Assembly: GCF_005869935.1 (NCBI RefSeq)
Contig: NZ_SZQF01000008.1
Span: 62,001-126,000, forward strand
Origin: Winogradskyella algicola
Lineage (GTDB): Bacteria; Bacteroidota; Bacteroidia; Flavobacteriales; Flavobacteriaceae
Length of the DNA: 64,000 nucleotides
Reading direction: 5' to 3'
The notes below the pieces were generated by a model, which did no database searches, was not told the DNA's origin, and worked only from the letters and a program-made list of their open reading frames with translations. This document shows, piece by piece, positions 1 through 9,053 of the stretch. Position numbers and translations under genes: made by a program. Each line of letters opens with the position of its first letter. Within the stretch, counting starts at the first letter, position 1.

Positions 1-73
1 TTGAATCGTCAGAAGAACAGGACAAACCAACTAAAAAAGTCAATAAAACCAGAAGTACGTTAATTTTTCTCAT
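1..73 (-). CDS. Lipoprotein, N-terminal fragment (gene runs off the window)
   Basis: On the minus strand an ATG at 73-71 opens a frame that stays open to the window edge. It encodes a textbook lipoprotein signal: Met-Arg-Lys, a hydrophobic core (INVLLVLLTFLVG) and the lipobox LSC at residues 17-19, followed by SSDDS. The mature protein would be lipid-anchored in the cell envelope. Only 24 residues are visible, so no function can be given. It is divergent from rimO, with about 80 bases between the two starts. Confidence 0.6.
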   Translation of the reverse strand, partial: MRKINVLLVLLTFLVGLSCSSDDS

Positions 74-126
74 AGGGCAAATTTCAAATATGACTTGTAA
101 ATATACTAAAGGTTTAATTTACGTTG

Positions 127-134
127 TATCTTTG
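127..134 (+). promoter_or_regulatory. Bacteroidota -7 promoter element for rimO
   Basis: TATCTTTG matches the Bacteroidota sigma consensus TAnnTTTG exactly. It lies 20 bases upstream of the rimO ATG, predicting a leader of about 14 nt. No convincing -33 TTG box was found at the usual distance. Confidence 0.55.
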
Positions 135-154
135 CGCACTGATTTGGTAATGGT

Positions 155-1459
155 ATGAGAACAAAGACTCTAAAAAAGAATAGAATTAATGTTGTAACAC
201 TTGGATGCAGTAAAAATGTTTACGATAGCGAAGTGTTAATGGGACAGCTAAAAGCGAGTGGTAAAGATGTGGTACACGAGCAAGACGGCAATGTTGTGGT
301 GATTAACACCTGTGGTTTTATTAATAATGCAAAGGAAGAAAGCGTAAACACTATTTTAGAGTTTATGCAAAAAAAGGAAGCTGGTGAAGTTGATAAGGTG
401 TTTGTAACAGGCTGTTTAAGCGAGCGCTATAAACCCGATTTGCAAAAAGAAATCCCAAACGTGGATCAGTACTTTGGTACTACAGAACTCCCAAGTTTGC
501 TTAAGGCCTTGGGTGCCGATTACAAGCACGAACTTATTGGCGAACGCTTAACCACAACTCCAAAAAACTACGCGTATTTAAAAATTGCCGAAGGTTGTGA
601 CAGACCATGTAGTTTTTGTGCTATTCCGTTAATGCGTGGTAAACACAAAAGTACACCAATAGAAGATTTGGTAGTTGAAGCCGAAAAATTGGCTGCCAAT
701 GGTGTGAAAGAACTGATTCTTATTGCACAAGATTTAACCTACTACGGCCTAGATTTATACAAAAAACGAAATCTAGCCGAATTACTTGAAAATCTTGTAA
801 AAGTTGATGGTATTGAGTGGATTCGTTTGCATTATGCCTTCCCAACAGGGTTTCCGATGGATGTGTTAGATATTATGAAACGCGAACCTAAGATTTGTAA
901 TTATCTCGATATTCCGTTGCAACACATTTCAGATGCAATTTTGAAAAGTATGCGTCGTGGCACAACCCAAGAGAAAACAACAAAACTGTTGAAAGCATTT
1001 AGGGCAAAAGTGCCTGAAATGACCATAAGAACCACTTTAATTGTTGGCTATCCTGGTGAAACCGAAGAAGATTTCCAAACATTAAAGCAATGGGTTAAGG
1101 AAATGCGTTTTGAGCGTTTGGGCTGCTTTACCTATTCGCACGAGGAAAATACACATGCATTCAATCTAGAGGATGATGTACCCGAAGATGTGAAAATGCA
1201 GCGCGCCAATGAAATTATGGAAATTCAGTCGCAAATTTCGTGGGAACTCAACCAAGCCAAAATAGGCCAAGAATTTAAAGTAGTAATAGATCGAAAGGAA
1301 GGCAATTATTTTGTGGGTCGTACAGAATTTGATTCGCCAGATGTGGATAACGAGGTGTTGATTGATGCTACCAATACATATCTTAAAACAGGTGAATTTA
1401 CAACTGTTAAGGTTATTGAAGCCGAGGATTTTGATTTGTATGGTGAGGTTATTAGCTAA
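155..1459 (+). CDS. rimO: Ribosomal protein S12 methylthiotransferase RimO
   Basis: RimO is a cytoplasmic radical-SAM enzyme that adds a methylthio group to the conserved aspartate of ribosomal protein S12. The 434-residue protein has the family order: an N-terminal methylthiotransferase domain with the three auxiliary-cluster cysteines C18, C53 and C87, a radical-SAM core with CDRPCSFC (C148, C152, C155), and a C-terminal TRAM domain from about residue 370. The motif LGCSKNVYDSE near the start is typical of RimO rather than MiaB. Length is normal for the family. The ATG at 155 follows a -7 element by 20 bases. It appears monocistronic; about 190 bases separate it from the next gene. Confidence 0.97.
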   Translation: MRTKTLKKNRINVVTLGCSKNVYDSEVLMGQLKASGKDVVHEQDGNVVVINTCGFINNAKEESVNTILEFMQKKEAGEVDKVFVTGCLSERYKPDLQKEIPNVDQYFGTTELPSLLKALGADYKHELIGERLTTTPKNYAYLKIAEGCDRPCSFCAIPLMRGKHKSTPIEDLVVEAEKLAANGVKELILIAQDLTYYGLDLYKKRNLAELLENLVKVDGIEWIRLHYAFPTGFPMDVLDIMKREPKICNYLDIPLQHISDAILKSMRRGTTQEKTTKLLKAFRAKVPEMTIRTTLIVGYPGETEEDFQTLKQWVKEMRFERLGCFTYSHEENTHAFNLEDDVPEDVKMQRANEIMEIQSQISWELNQAKIGQEFKVVIDRKEGNYFVGRTEFDSPDVDNEVLIDATNTYLKTGEFTTVKVIEAEDFDLYGEVIS

Positions 1460-1653
1460 CCTATCATGTAATTGTTTTTTTATTTCCTTTCAGTTGAGTT
1501 TGAATGCAGTAACGAATATGGATTGAAACCTCACGGATATGGCTTCAAACCATTCAAAATTTCGATTCTTTTTTCTTTTCGTTCATTATTTACCATCTTT
1601 ATAACTTCTAGCTAACAGTTCTTTTTGAAACTGTTGTTAATCATGGTAAAATT

Positions 1654-3840
1654 ATGCGAACGCACCTCGTTAAGTCACTTTTTTTTCTTTTTATAATGGG
1701 CTATTGTTCTGTTGCTATTTCTCAGAACAAGATTATTGATAGTCTAAAGCTAGAATTACGCAATCATAAAACAAAAGATACAACACATGTTAATTTGCTG
1801 TATAGTTTGGCTTTTTCAAGTTTTCAAAGTGATTTAAAACTAACCCTATCTTGCTTAGAAGATGTGGTTGAATTAAGTGATAGTCTCAATTATACCAAAG
1901 GAAAGGCAAAGTCTAGTTATCTCTATGGGATTTTAGAAAACCGTAAATCTAATTATGCAAAAAGTTTAGAGCTATTTAAAAAATCACAAGAGTATTATGA
2001 ATCAATAGGTGATAAAAATGGTATCGCAGCTACATACACAGCATTTGGCATCACTCATTTTGATTTGGCACAATATGATGAAGCTATAGAAGATTACAAG
2101 AAGGCCACAGAAATATACGAGAAACTTGGAAATGAACAAGAATTGATTCAAGGTTTAAATAGGGTAGCAAACATTTACACCAAGTTAGGTAACTATGATG
2201 AGGCCATTAATCAATATAAGCAAGTTATTGCAAGAGCTGATATTGTTGATGAACAAACGCTAAACATAACCTATTCCAATCTAGGTGTAGTGTATAGATA
2301 TCAAGGTAAATACGCTAAAGCCATTGAATATTATAATAAATATCTCGATTCTAGGAAAAAAGATAATGACAAACTAGCCATAGCAAGAACATTAGGTAAT
2401 TTAGGTGAATTATACATAGAATTAAATAAGGATGATATCGCATTAGATTATTTACAAGAGGCACTAGTTTATGCTACAGAAATGGATAACAAACCATCAA
2501 TGGCTATCATTAACATGAATTTAGGTAATCTATATTTACGTAAGAAAGACTATGATAAGGCTTTAGTGTTTTTCAACAGGTCATTAGAAGTAAGCTTAGA
2601 AATCAATAAATTAGATACGGTTACCTTTTGTTACCATAACATAGGCGAAGCATATTTTTTCTTGGACAAACCTATAATTGCTCGAAATTATTTTGAAAAA
2701 GCTGTGGAACTTAATCAAAGAATAGGACACAAATTGGGATTGGCCCATAACTATTTGGGAATGTCACAAACTTTTATCAAACAAAAAGAATTTAGAAAAG
2801 GATTGGAATATGCTCTAAAAAGCAAAAAAAATGGTAATGAATTAGAGTCACTCGAAATTGAAAAAAAAGCTGAATATTTACAATCTCTAGCTTATGAAGG
2901 CTTGGGCAATTACAAAAAGGCTCTTTCTAGCCATCAACAGTATAAAGTATTGCATGATAGTCTGTTTAGCATTGAAAGCCTAGAAAAAATAGCGCGACTT
3001 GAAGCTGAATATAAATACAAACAAGCCTTAGACTCAGCAAACATTAGGGAGTTAAAACTCACAAAAACGGTTCAGGCAACATCCCAAGATTTACAAAAAT
3101 CGCAGCGCAATTACCTTTGGGCAATTATCGGAGTATTGCTACTTTCCATTTTATTGGGAGCGATTATGTTTAATCAGAAATTGAAAAATGCAAAATCCAA
3201 GACGCAAACTGCAATTATAGAGCAAAAGCTATTGCGCTCTCAAATGACACCACATTTTATTTTTAATTCACTATCAGTGTTGCAGGGCATGATTTTAAAT
3301 AAAGAAGATAAGAAATCTGTGCAATACCTTTCTAAATTCTCTAAACTCTTACGTATTACTTTAGAGAATTCTAGAGACAAAACGGTGTTGTTGTCTCAGG
3401 AACTTACTGCTGTCCAAGATTACTTAACACTTCAAAATTTAGAAAACGATACTTACGAGTGTACGATTCTGGTAGATAATTCTATCGATACTGAATTATT
3501 TCAAATACCACCAATGCTCATTCAGCCTTTTGTAGAAAATGCCATAGAACATGCTTTTGTTAATATGGATACTAACCCAAGAATAGATATAAAGTTGCGT
3601 TATGTAGATAAGAAATTGGTGTGTACAATAGCAGATAATGGAGTTGGCATTGATTATGAAAACGGTTCTAAGCGAAAAGATAAAAAGTCGTTAGCAACAA
3701 CGATAACCTCGGAGCGATTAAAAATGTTGTCTAAAGATTTAGATATTAATGGTTCTGTACATATTGAAGACAGAAAACACTATAATGAACAAGGTACCAT
3801 AGTAACATTGGTAATCCCTTATAAAAAAGAAGTCGCCTAA
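1654..3840 (+). CDS. TPR-containing sensor histidine kinase (LytS/YehU type)
   Basis: A 728-residue membrane sensor. It has a signal peptide (cleavage near AISQN, residue 24), about ten tetratricopeptide repeats over residues 60-440, a short coiled segment, one transmembrane helix (about 487-505) and a cytoplasmic HisKA_7TM-less His_kinase domain. The phosphoacceptor box is QMTPHFIFNS with H534. ATP-binding motifs are IQPFVENAIEHAF (about 622-634) and ADNGVGI (about 661). The TPRs would lie in the periplasm and sense a protein or peptide. The stop overlaps the ATG of the LytTR regulator gene by one base (TAATG), so the two are co-translated partners. The ligand is unknown. Confidence 0.92.
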   Translation: MRTHLVKSLFFLFIMGYCSVAISQNKIIDSLKLELRNHKTKDTTHVNLLYSLAFSSFQSDLKLTLSCLEDVVELSDSLNYTKGKAKSSYLYGILENRKSNYAKSLELFKKSQEYYESIGDKNGIAATYTAFGITHFDLAQYDEAIEDYKKATEIYEKLGNEQELIQGLNRVANIYTKLGNYDEAINQYKQVIARADIVDEQTLNITYSNLGVVYRYQGKYAKAIEYYNKYLDSRKKDNDKLAIARTLGNLGELYIELNKDDIALDYLQEALVYATEMDNKPSMAIINMNLGNLYLRKKDYDKALVFFNRSLEVSLEINKLDTVTFCYHNIGEAYFFLDKPIIARNYFEKAVELNQRIGHKLGLAHNYLGMSQTFIKQKEFRKGLEYALKSKKNGNELESLEIEKKAEYLQSLAYEGLGNYKKALSSHQQYKVLHDSLFSIESLEKIARLEAEYKYKQALDSANIRELKLTKTVQATSQDLQKSQRNYLWAIIGVLLLSILLGAIMFNQKLKNAKSKTQTAIIEQKLLRSQMTPHFIFNSLSVLQGMILNKEDKKSVQYLSKFSKLLRITLENSRDKTVLLSQELTAVQDYLTLQNLENDTYECTILVDNSIDTELFQIPPMLIQPFVENAIEHAFVNMDTNPRIDIKLRYVDKKLVCTIADNGVGIDYENGSKRKDKKSLATTITSERLKMLSKDLDINGSVHIEDRKHYNEQGTIVTLVIPYKKEVA

Positions 3841-4577
3841 TGCAATCAATCATAGTAGAAGATAAAGCCTATATAAGAAAAGGATTACTTAATCTTTTAG
3901 AACTCGTTGATACAGATGTAAAAGTAGTAGGCGAGTGCGAATCTGTAAAAGAAGCGGTTATTGTAGCCAATGCTTGCAAGCCAGAACTGATTTTCTTGGA
4001 TATTAACCTAATTGATGGCGATGCATTTGAATTTTTAGAACAAACACAACACCTTAATTTTAAAGTCATTTTTATTACGGCTTATGAAGCGTTTGCTTTA
4101 AAGGCTCTAAAAATGGGTGCTGTGGATTACCTTTTAAAACCTGTTGATATTGAAGAGTTAAAAGTAGCGCTCAATAAAGTGAAACAGTTAACCGTTATTG
4201 AACAAAAGGAGCAGATTAATGTTGCAAAACAAGTTTGGAACACAAAGGGTAATCAACTAATATTATCACTTCAAGATAGTTTTCAGGTCGTGGATTTAGA
4301 TGCGTTAATGTATTGCGAGTCCGATAAAGGATATACCACGTTTTATTGCAATAATGGTAAAAAGTATTTGGTTTCAAAAACATTAAAAGTATTTGAAGCG
4401 CGTTTAAACGATGCTAATTTTATAAGGTCACACCAATCGTTTATGGTGAATCTAAAATTCATAGATAAATATGATAAATCTGGTGTGATTCATCTTAAGA
4501 ACGGTAAAAAAATTCCTGTGTCTTCCCGTAAAAAAGATCAGTTTGTTTCCGCTTTTCTAAATCGAAATTCAGACTAA
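3840..4577 (+). CDS. LytTR-family response regulator
   Basis: A 245-residue response regulator. The N-terminal receiver domain has the acidic pair E7/D8, phosphoacceptor D54 in IFLDINL, the FITAYE switch region and LLKPVD lysine. The C-terminal half (about 135-240) is a LytTR DNA-binding domain with the conserved stretch FIRSHQSFMVNLKFI. It overlaps the upstream sensor kinase stop codon by one base, so it is the cognate partner. Targets are not visible; LytTR regulators bind paired direct repeats, and none was found obviously upstream of this operon. The secreted proteins immediately downstream are candidate targets by position only. Confidence 0.94.
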   Translation: MQSIIVEDKAYIRKGLLNLLELVDTDVKVVGECESVKEAVIVANACKPELIFLDINLIDGDAFEFLEQTQHLNFKVIFITAYEAFALKALKMGAVDYLLKPVDIEELKVALNKVKQLTVIEQKEQINVAKQVWNTKGNQLILSLQDSFQVVDLDALMYCESDKGYTTFYCNNGKKYLVSKTLKVFEARLNDANFIRSHQSFMVNLKFIDKYDKSGVIHLKNGKKIPVSSRKKDQFVSAFLNRNSD

Positions 4578-4799
4578 AATAACAGCTCTTTTTGAGTATT
4601 CAATTGATTTGTAACATCAGTTTGAGTGTTCCGTCAGTAAATGTTGGGATATATCAAGAACTAGTTGACATGCGAAATACATAGTTTCACGAATATTTTC
4701 TATACTATCACGCTTATTGATTAATAAGTATTGGAAATAGTTTTGGTATTTTTTTCTTCACAATTGTAACATACATTTATTCTATAAACCTAAAGTAGA

Positions 4800-5387
4800 A
4801 TGAATTACAATGTCCCAAAACATAACAAGATGAGCTTGTTTTTAGCCATTATCGTTACTTCAACATTATTAGTGTCCTGTAGCGATTCTATAAGCAACCT
4901 TCCTGCAACCAAAGAAGGCTTTACAGAAATTGAAAACAAACTGAAAAGTAAATTTGGCGATGACGCCTATTACACCGATTTAACAATTAGCTATAATAAA
5001 TCTATAGGCAATATTATAGGTGTTACCGTTACAGAAAACCCAGAATCGTTAAAAATGGGTCAATGGAATCTTACTCAAGATACATGGCAACAAAATTCTG
5101 ATATTATAGTAGAAGTACCGAATGGTACAAAAGCAAGTGATTATATGTTTCAATTAGGTAAAACTATTAGTCTATCTAAACTAGGTGAGCTCGTGGAAGC
5201 ATCTGTTCAGAAGCTTAAGGACGAAAAACAACTTAACAATCCAACCTTGAGTATTGCCGCTTTAAATTTTCCAGATACAGGTGATATCTCAAAAGCCAAG
5301 TACATGATTAACCTTAAACCAGAAAACGGAGGCACCACCTTTAGTTTTTACTATACCTTAAATGGCGACCTTATTAAAATGGATTAA
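4800..5387 (+). CDS. Hypothetical lipoprotein
   Basis: 195 residues with a lipoprotein signal: hydrophobic stretch SLFLAIIVTSTLLV and lipobox VSC at about residues 25-27. I do not recognise the mature domain (about 165 residues, mixed alpha/beta composition, with two long segments rich in Asn, Lys and Gly). The ATG at 4800 gives a 10-residue hydrophilic n-region. A second in-frame ATG at 4830 would place Met directly before the hydrophobic core and lacks a positive n-region, so 4800 is preferred. It is followed after 51 bases by the leucine-rich-repeat gene on the same strand, so the two may be cotranscribed. Confidence 0.75.
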   Translation: MNYNVPKHNKMSLFLAIIVTSTLLVSCSDSISNLPATKEGFTEIENKLKSKFGDDAYYTDLTISYNKSIGNIIGVTVTENPESLKMGQWNLTQDTWQQNSDIIVEVPNGTKASDYMFQLGKTISLSKLGELVEASVQKLKDEKQLNNPTLSIAALNFPDTGDISKAKYMINLKPENGGTTFSFYYTLNGDLIKMD

Positions 5388-5438
5388 TAATCCGATAAAA
5401 TAACAACAAATTTACTTGAACCTTAAAATCAAAATAAA

Positions 5439-7469
5439 ATGAAAAAACAACTACTTATTTTAATAACACTTTGTGTTTCCACAATTGGTTTTTCCCAATC
5501 TGTTGGCGACCAATTCATAGATAATTTTATAACCTATGAGATTACTTCATTAACACCTAATACTGTAATGACAAGAGATTATGATTTTAGTGGAGGCGGC
5601 AGTGAAGTAATTATTCCAGCTACGGTTGACTATAGTAATACAACTTTTGATGTAACTATAATTCACACTAATTCATTTAATATTTTAAATAACGAATTAA
5701 CTAAAGTAGTAATTCCAAACTCTGTTGTTGAAATTAGATCTGGGGCATTTTTTGGTAACTCATTTACAAGTATAGTCATTCCTAGCAGTGTCACATTTAT
5801 TCAGTCTCAAGCCTTTGCAGGTAATAACGCTTTAACTTGCGTGGTTTCAGAAGCTACCACACCACCAACAATATTTACTGGAGGTAATTCAGATACTTTT
5901 GGTGATCTCAGTTTTGGAACACGTAGCAATATAAATGTAGTCGTGCCTAGTGGAACAAGTACTACCTATGCGAATGCAACATGGACGGGTTTTCAATCAC
6001 TAACAGAAGGATTGAGTGTTAACGATACTTTTATAACGGATTCCATAACGTTTAGAGTAACCTCTACATCGCCTGCTACTGTTGAGGTTACTGATTATGA
6101 TACCACTGGAGGTACTATTGTAAATATTCCAGAAACAGTTACAGCAAGTTGTAGCAAAGTATTCACAGTTACTGCTATTGGAAATCAGGCATTTCAAGGT
6201 AATGGTCTAATAGATGTGACAATTCCTGATAGTGTAACTACAATTGGTGTTTATGCTTTTTTTCAAAATTCAATAACTAATGTTGTGTTATCCAATAGTA
6301 TTACAGATATTGGTTTAGGTGTTTTTGAAAATAACAACCTAACTGATGTAACTATACCTAATGGTGTTACTAATATAGGTTTAGGAGCTTTTAAAAATAA
6401 TGACCTAACAGATATTACCTTACCTAGCAGTATAACTAGTATCAGTAATCAAGCTTTTAGAGGAAATCCTCTAAATAATATTATTTCTATAAGTGCAGTA
6501 CCACCATCAATTACCACAGGAGGTAGTAATGATTCTTTCTCAAGCAACCGAAGTAATATTAACTTAGTTATAACAAATAATTCAACAGAAGAGTATGTTA
6601 CAGATTCTGGTGCATTATGGACAGGTTTTAAAATGGTTTTTGAAGCTACGTCTCCAACAACAGTTGAAGTTTCACATTACGACCCAGCTAATGGCACCAA
6701 TGTAGTCATACCCTCAACAGTTACGGCAGGTTCTAACATTTTTGATGTAAATAGGATTGATGATTCTGCATTTGAAAACATAGGTCTTACAAGTGTAATT
6801 ATTCCTGATAGTGTTATTGAAATAGGAATTTCGGCATTTAATACAAATAACTTAACCAGTGTAACCATATCAGATAGTGTTACACTTATTGGTACCACTG
6901 CTTTTGCAACTAATTCTATTACAAATCTTTCCTTAGGAGCTAATGTCACTGATATAGGTATTGGTGCTTTTGTAGATAATAATTTGTCAAATGTTACCAT
7001 CCCTAGTAATGTTACATTTATTGGGTTGTTGGCTTTTGGTAATAACCCATTAGCTAGCGTAACCTCATTAGCCACAACACCGCCAACAATCACAACTGGT
7101 ACTAATGATACATTTGCTTTTGATCGTAGTAATATTGCTTTACACATTCCACCAGGCACTATGGGTGCTTACGTTACAGATCCAGGGGCTTTATGGACAG
7201 GTTTTAACCCTGTTACCGAAGATGCTTTAAGTATTGATGAGTTTGAGTTAAGCAATACGGTAAAGATAATTACCCAACAAAGCAGATTAGAAATAGTTAC
7301 AAATGAAGTTTTACAATTAAACCGTTATGAAGTCTATGCGCTCACTGGTGCTAAAATAGCTACTGGTAATACCTTCAATATTTCAACTGAAACTTGGGCG
7401 AAAGGCATTTATATCCTAAAGTTGAATTTTGATAGAGGTACTGTAGTAAAAAAGGTTATTGTTAAATAA
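5439..7469 (+). CDS. BspA-type leucine-rich-repeat protein with T9SS sorting tail
   Basis: 676 residues, exported by Sec (signal MKKQLLILITLCVSTIGFSQ) and then probably by the type IX secretion system. The body consists of LRR_5/BspA-like repeats of about 23 residues, recognisable as LTDVTIPNGVTNIGLGAFKN and variants. They are grouped into three modules, each closed by a TTPPTI...TGGNSDTF-like segment and a WTGF motif. The last 75 residues form the T9SS type A sorting domain, ending in GIYILKLNFDRGTVVKKVIV. Such proteins are surface adhesins or recognition factors in Bacteroidota. The repeats are close copies at DNA level, which favours copy-number change by recombination. Confidence 0.9.
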   Translation: MKKQLLILITLCVSTIGFSQSVGDQFIDNFITYEITSLTPNTVMTRDYDFSGGGSEVIIPATVDYSNTTFDVTIIHTNSFNILNNELTKVVIPNSVVEIRSGAFFGNSFTSIVIPSSVTFIQSQAFAGNNALTCVVSEATTPPTIFTGGNSDTFGDLSFGTRSNINVVVPSGTSTTYANATWTGFQSLTEGLSVNDTFITDSITFRVTSTSPATVEVTDYDTTGGTIVNIPETVTASCSKVFTVTAIGNQAFQGNGLIDVTIPDSVTTIGVYAFFQNSITNVVLSNSITDIGLGVFENNNLTDVTIPNGVTNIGLGAFKNNDLTDITLPSSITSISNQAFRGNPLNNIISISAVPPSITTGGSNDSFSSNRSNINLVITNNSTEEYVTDSGALWTGFKMVFEATSPTTVEVSHYDPANGTNVVIPSTVTAGSNIFDVNRIDDSAFENIGLTSVIIPDSVIEIGISAFNTNNLTSVTISDSVTLIGTTAFATNSITNLSLGANVTDIGIGAFVDNNLSNVTIPSNVTFIGLLAFGNNPLASVTSLATTPPTITTGTNDTFAFDRSNIALHIPPGTMGAYVTDPGALWTGFNPVTEDALSIDEFELSNTVKIITQQSRLEIVTNEVLQLNRYEVYALTGAKIATGNTFNISTETWAKGIYILKLNFDRGTVVKKVIVK

Positions 7470-7479
7470 CTATTTATCG

Positions 7480-7566
7480 ATGACAAAGCTGATAAATAAA
7501 TATAAGTTAGAGTTATTTTTGACTTTATTCTATGTGCTTATAGTAGTTTTTATTATTGGCCTGTAA
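7480..7566 (+). CDS. Possible small membrane protein, 28 residues
   Basis: A short open frame starts 11 bases after the stop of the leucine-rich-repeat gene and ends just before a terminator-like hairpin. It encodes MTKLINKYK followed by an uninterrupted hydrophobic helix (LELFLTLFYVLIVVFIIGL) that ends at the stop. The positive N-terminus and a single helix of membrane-spanning length are what a real small membrane protein looks like, but the region is AT-rich and chance is not excluded. No Shine-Dalgarno sequence is seen. Confidence 0.35.
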   Translation: MTKLINKYKLELFLTLFYVLIVVFIIGL

Positions 7567-7575
7567 CTACATCAT

Positions 7576-7641
7576 AAAAAAGTCACAATTTTAAAGAATT
7601 GATTATCGAGGGATTATTAATTTTATAATTGTGGCTTTTTT
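7576..7641 (+). terminator. Terminator-like inverted repeat after the leucine-rich-repeat gene
   Basis: AAAAAAGTCACAATT (from 7576) pairs with AATTGTGGCTTTTTT (7627-7641), allowing one G-T pair. The loop is long (about 36 bases) and the right arm ends in a run of T. It closes the transcription unit of the secreted repeat protein, and its T-run abuts the promoter of the next gene. Confidence 0.5.
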
Positions 7642-7648
7642 ACTTTTG
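7641..7648 (+). promoter_or_regulatory. -7 promoter element for the small gene at 7697
   Basis: TACTTTTG matches TAnnTTTG. It sits directly after the terminator T-run and 49 bases before the ATG at 7697. Because it lies inside the longer frame that could be opened from a GTG at 7631, it argues that the gene starts at the ATG at 7697. Confidence 0.5.
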
Positions 7649-7696
7649 AAGGTCTTTTTTAATAACCAACAATCATTAAAACTCAAGAAATTACTA

Positions 7697-8035
7697 ATGA
7701 TTAATTATAACAACCGAACCTTTGTTCCAATTCAAAATTCAGAAAACGGAGAAACATCAAATGAAACTATTTTTCTGTACAAGCAAGTTGGAAACATATT
7801 GACCTCAGAATACTCTGACGGAAGAATAAAGAAAGGCCATTTAATCGGAATTGTTGATGAAAACGGCAACATTGATATGCGTTACCATCAAATCAATGAA
7901 AAAGGCGAGTTGATGACAGGCATTTGTAAATCAAAACCAGAGATTCTAGAGAATGGTAAAATACGACTACATGAAAGTTGGCAATGGACGTCTGGACACA
8001 AATCTAAAGGCAAATCGATATTAGAAGAACAATAG
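7697..8035 (+). CDS. Conserved hypothetical protein, 112 residues
   Basis: A small soluble protein beginning MINYNNRTFVPIQN. It has several short beta-strand-like repeats with GHLIGIVDENGNIDMRYHQI in the middle and a WQWTSGHKSKGKSI end. Proteins of this pattern are often labelled N-acetylglutamate synthase in Bacteroidota databases. I see no acetyltransferase motif here and would not transfer that name. The start is set at the ATG at 7697 because a promoter element and terminator occupy the sequence upstream. It is monocistronic; the following 177 bases hold one copy of the dispersed palindromic repeat. Confidence 0.75.
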   Translation: MINYNNRTFVPIQNSENGETSNETIFLYKQVGNILTSEYSDGRIKKGHLIGIVDENGNIDMRYHQINEKGELMTGICKSKPEILENGKIRLHESWQWTSGHKSKGKSILEEQ

Positions 8036-8061
8036 AACCTTTTGAGAATTTTGACAAAATT

Positions 8062-8113
8062 CGTCACTTCGAGTGAATTTTTCGATTGAAATGAGAAAAA
8101 TTTGTATCGAGAA
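8062..8113 (+). repeat. Dispersed palindromic repeat unit (single, forward)
   Basis: Box 1 CGTCACTTCGAGTG (8062-8075), a variable arm in which AATTTTTC pairs with GAGAAAAATT, and box 2 TATCGAGAA (8105-8113). It lies between two same-strand genes. The same two boxes recur across the window with different arm sequences. A degenerate trace continues to about 8185. Confidence 0.8.
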
Positions 8114-8212
8114 GCGGTATTTAAAACATCAGTTTGTTCTTAATACAATTTGTCAGCTTCAATGAGGTGGCTTCGATTAAAATGAGTAAATAAGTGATAA
8201 AAAAACAAAAAT

Positions 8213-8620
8213 ATGATAACCTATCAAACTGAAAACAATTTATCTGCACTTGAGTTTAAAGCACTACTCATCAAATCAACCCTTGGCGAAAGACGACCAG
8301 TAGATGATTTTGAAAGAGTTGAAGCCATGGTCAATAATGCCAACCTAATCATTACTGCAAGAGATAAAGATAAACTCGTTGGTGTGGCAAGATCTGTAAC
8401 CGATGTTGTGTATTGTACATACCTGTCAGATTTGGCAGTGGATTCAGCCTATCAAAAACAAGGCATAGGCAAGGAGTTGATTAGATTAACTAAACAAGCC
8501 ACACCACAAGCCACAACTATTCTTTTAGCTGCACCAAAAGCAGTTGACTATTATCCGCATATTGGGATGACGCAACACAATGCCTGTTTTTTACTAACCG
8601 ATGAAACCGATTTAAAGTAA
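8213..8620 (+). CDS. GNAT-family N-acetyltransferase
   Basis: 135 residues forming a single GNAT fold. The acetyl-CoA pyrophosphate loop is Q-K-Q-G-I-G-K at about residues 81-87, after the beta-4 strand YLSDLAVDS. The C-terminal segment AVDYYPHIGM is the usual GNAT end. The substrate is unknown. The stop codon overlaps the ATG of a second acetyltransferase gene (TAATG). The two are similar in size and layout and probably arose by duplication. Confidence 0.9.
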   Translation: MITYQTENNLSALEFKALLIKSTLGERRPVDDFERVEAMVNNANLIITARDKDKLVGVARSVTDVVYCTYLSDLAVDSAYQKQGIGKELIRLTKQATPQATTILLAAPKAVDYYPHIGMTQHNACFLLTDETDLK

Positions 8621-9042
8621 TGGAAGTACTCATAAATACTAATCTAGACACCATAAATTGGAAAGACATTTCAGAACTGTTCCAACTTGTAAATTGGGGA
8701 ACGCGAGACCCTAAAGACATAGAAAAAGCATTCAAAAAAAGTGCGGTCACCTGTTTTATAAAAGACAAAGATGTTATTGTTGGCTTTGGCAGAACAGTAG
8801 ATGATGGTCAATACTATGCGTTGCTCGTTGATGTCGTTGTGCATCCAAAATACCAATCTAAAGGCATAGGAACACAAATCGTTAATGCATTAAAAAACAG
8901 ATTAAAAGGTTATAATTTTATCACATTGACGGCTGCACCAAACAAAGAAGGCTTTTATGAAAAAATCGGTTGGAAAAAGCAAACATCGGCTTACATATTC
9001 CCTAAAGACGATAAACAGTTTAAAGAGCATTGTGAGTCCTAA
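8620..9042 (+). CDS. GNAT-family N-acetyltransferase
   Basis: 140 residues, second of a translationally coupled pair. The acetyl-CoA loop is Q-S-K-G-I-G-T at about residues 77-83, after the strand LLVDVVVHP. The end has FYEKIGW, typical of GNAT proteins. The substrate is unknown. The ATG overlaps the upstream stop by one base; the metallopeptidase gene follows after 11 bases, so these genes form an operon. Confidence 0.9.
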   Translation: MEVLINTNLDTINWKDISELFQLVNWGTRDPKDIEKAFKKSAVTCFIKDKDVIVGFGRTVDDGQYYALLVDVVVHPKYQSKGIGTQIVNALKNRLKGYNFITLTAAPNKEGFYEKIGWKKQTSAYIFPKDDKQFKEHCES

Positions 9043-9053
9043 AAAATCTAAGA

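Noticed and set aside
1514..1556. Imperfect direct repeat (ATATGGATTGAAACC / ATATGGCTTCAAACC) before the sensor kinase
   Set aside because: Only two imperfect copies in a short gap; too weak to name as a LytTR site.
6677..7159. 160-residue antisense frame opposite the BspA-like gene
   Set aside because: It is a mirror of the repeat codons, with no start context or recognisable domain.
7631..7696. GTG start for the 112-residue gene
   Set aside because: The region is terminator and promoter; the added N-terminus is low-complexity.
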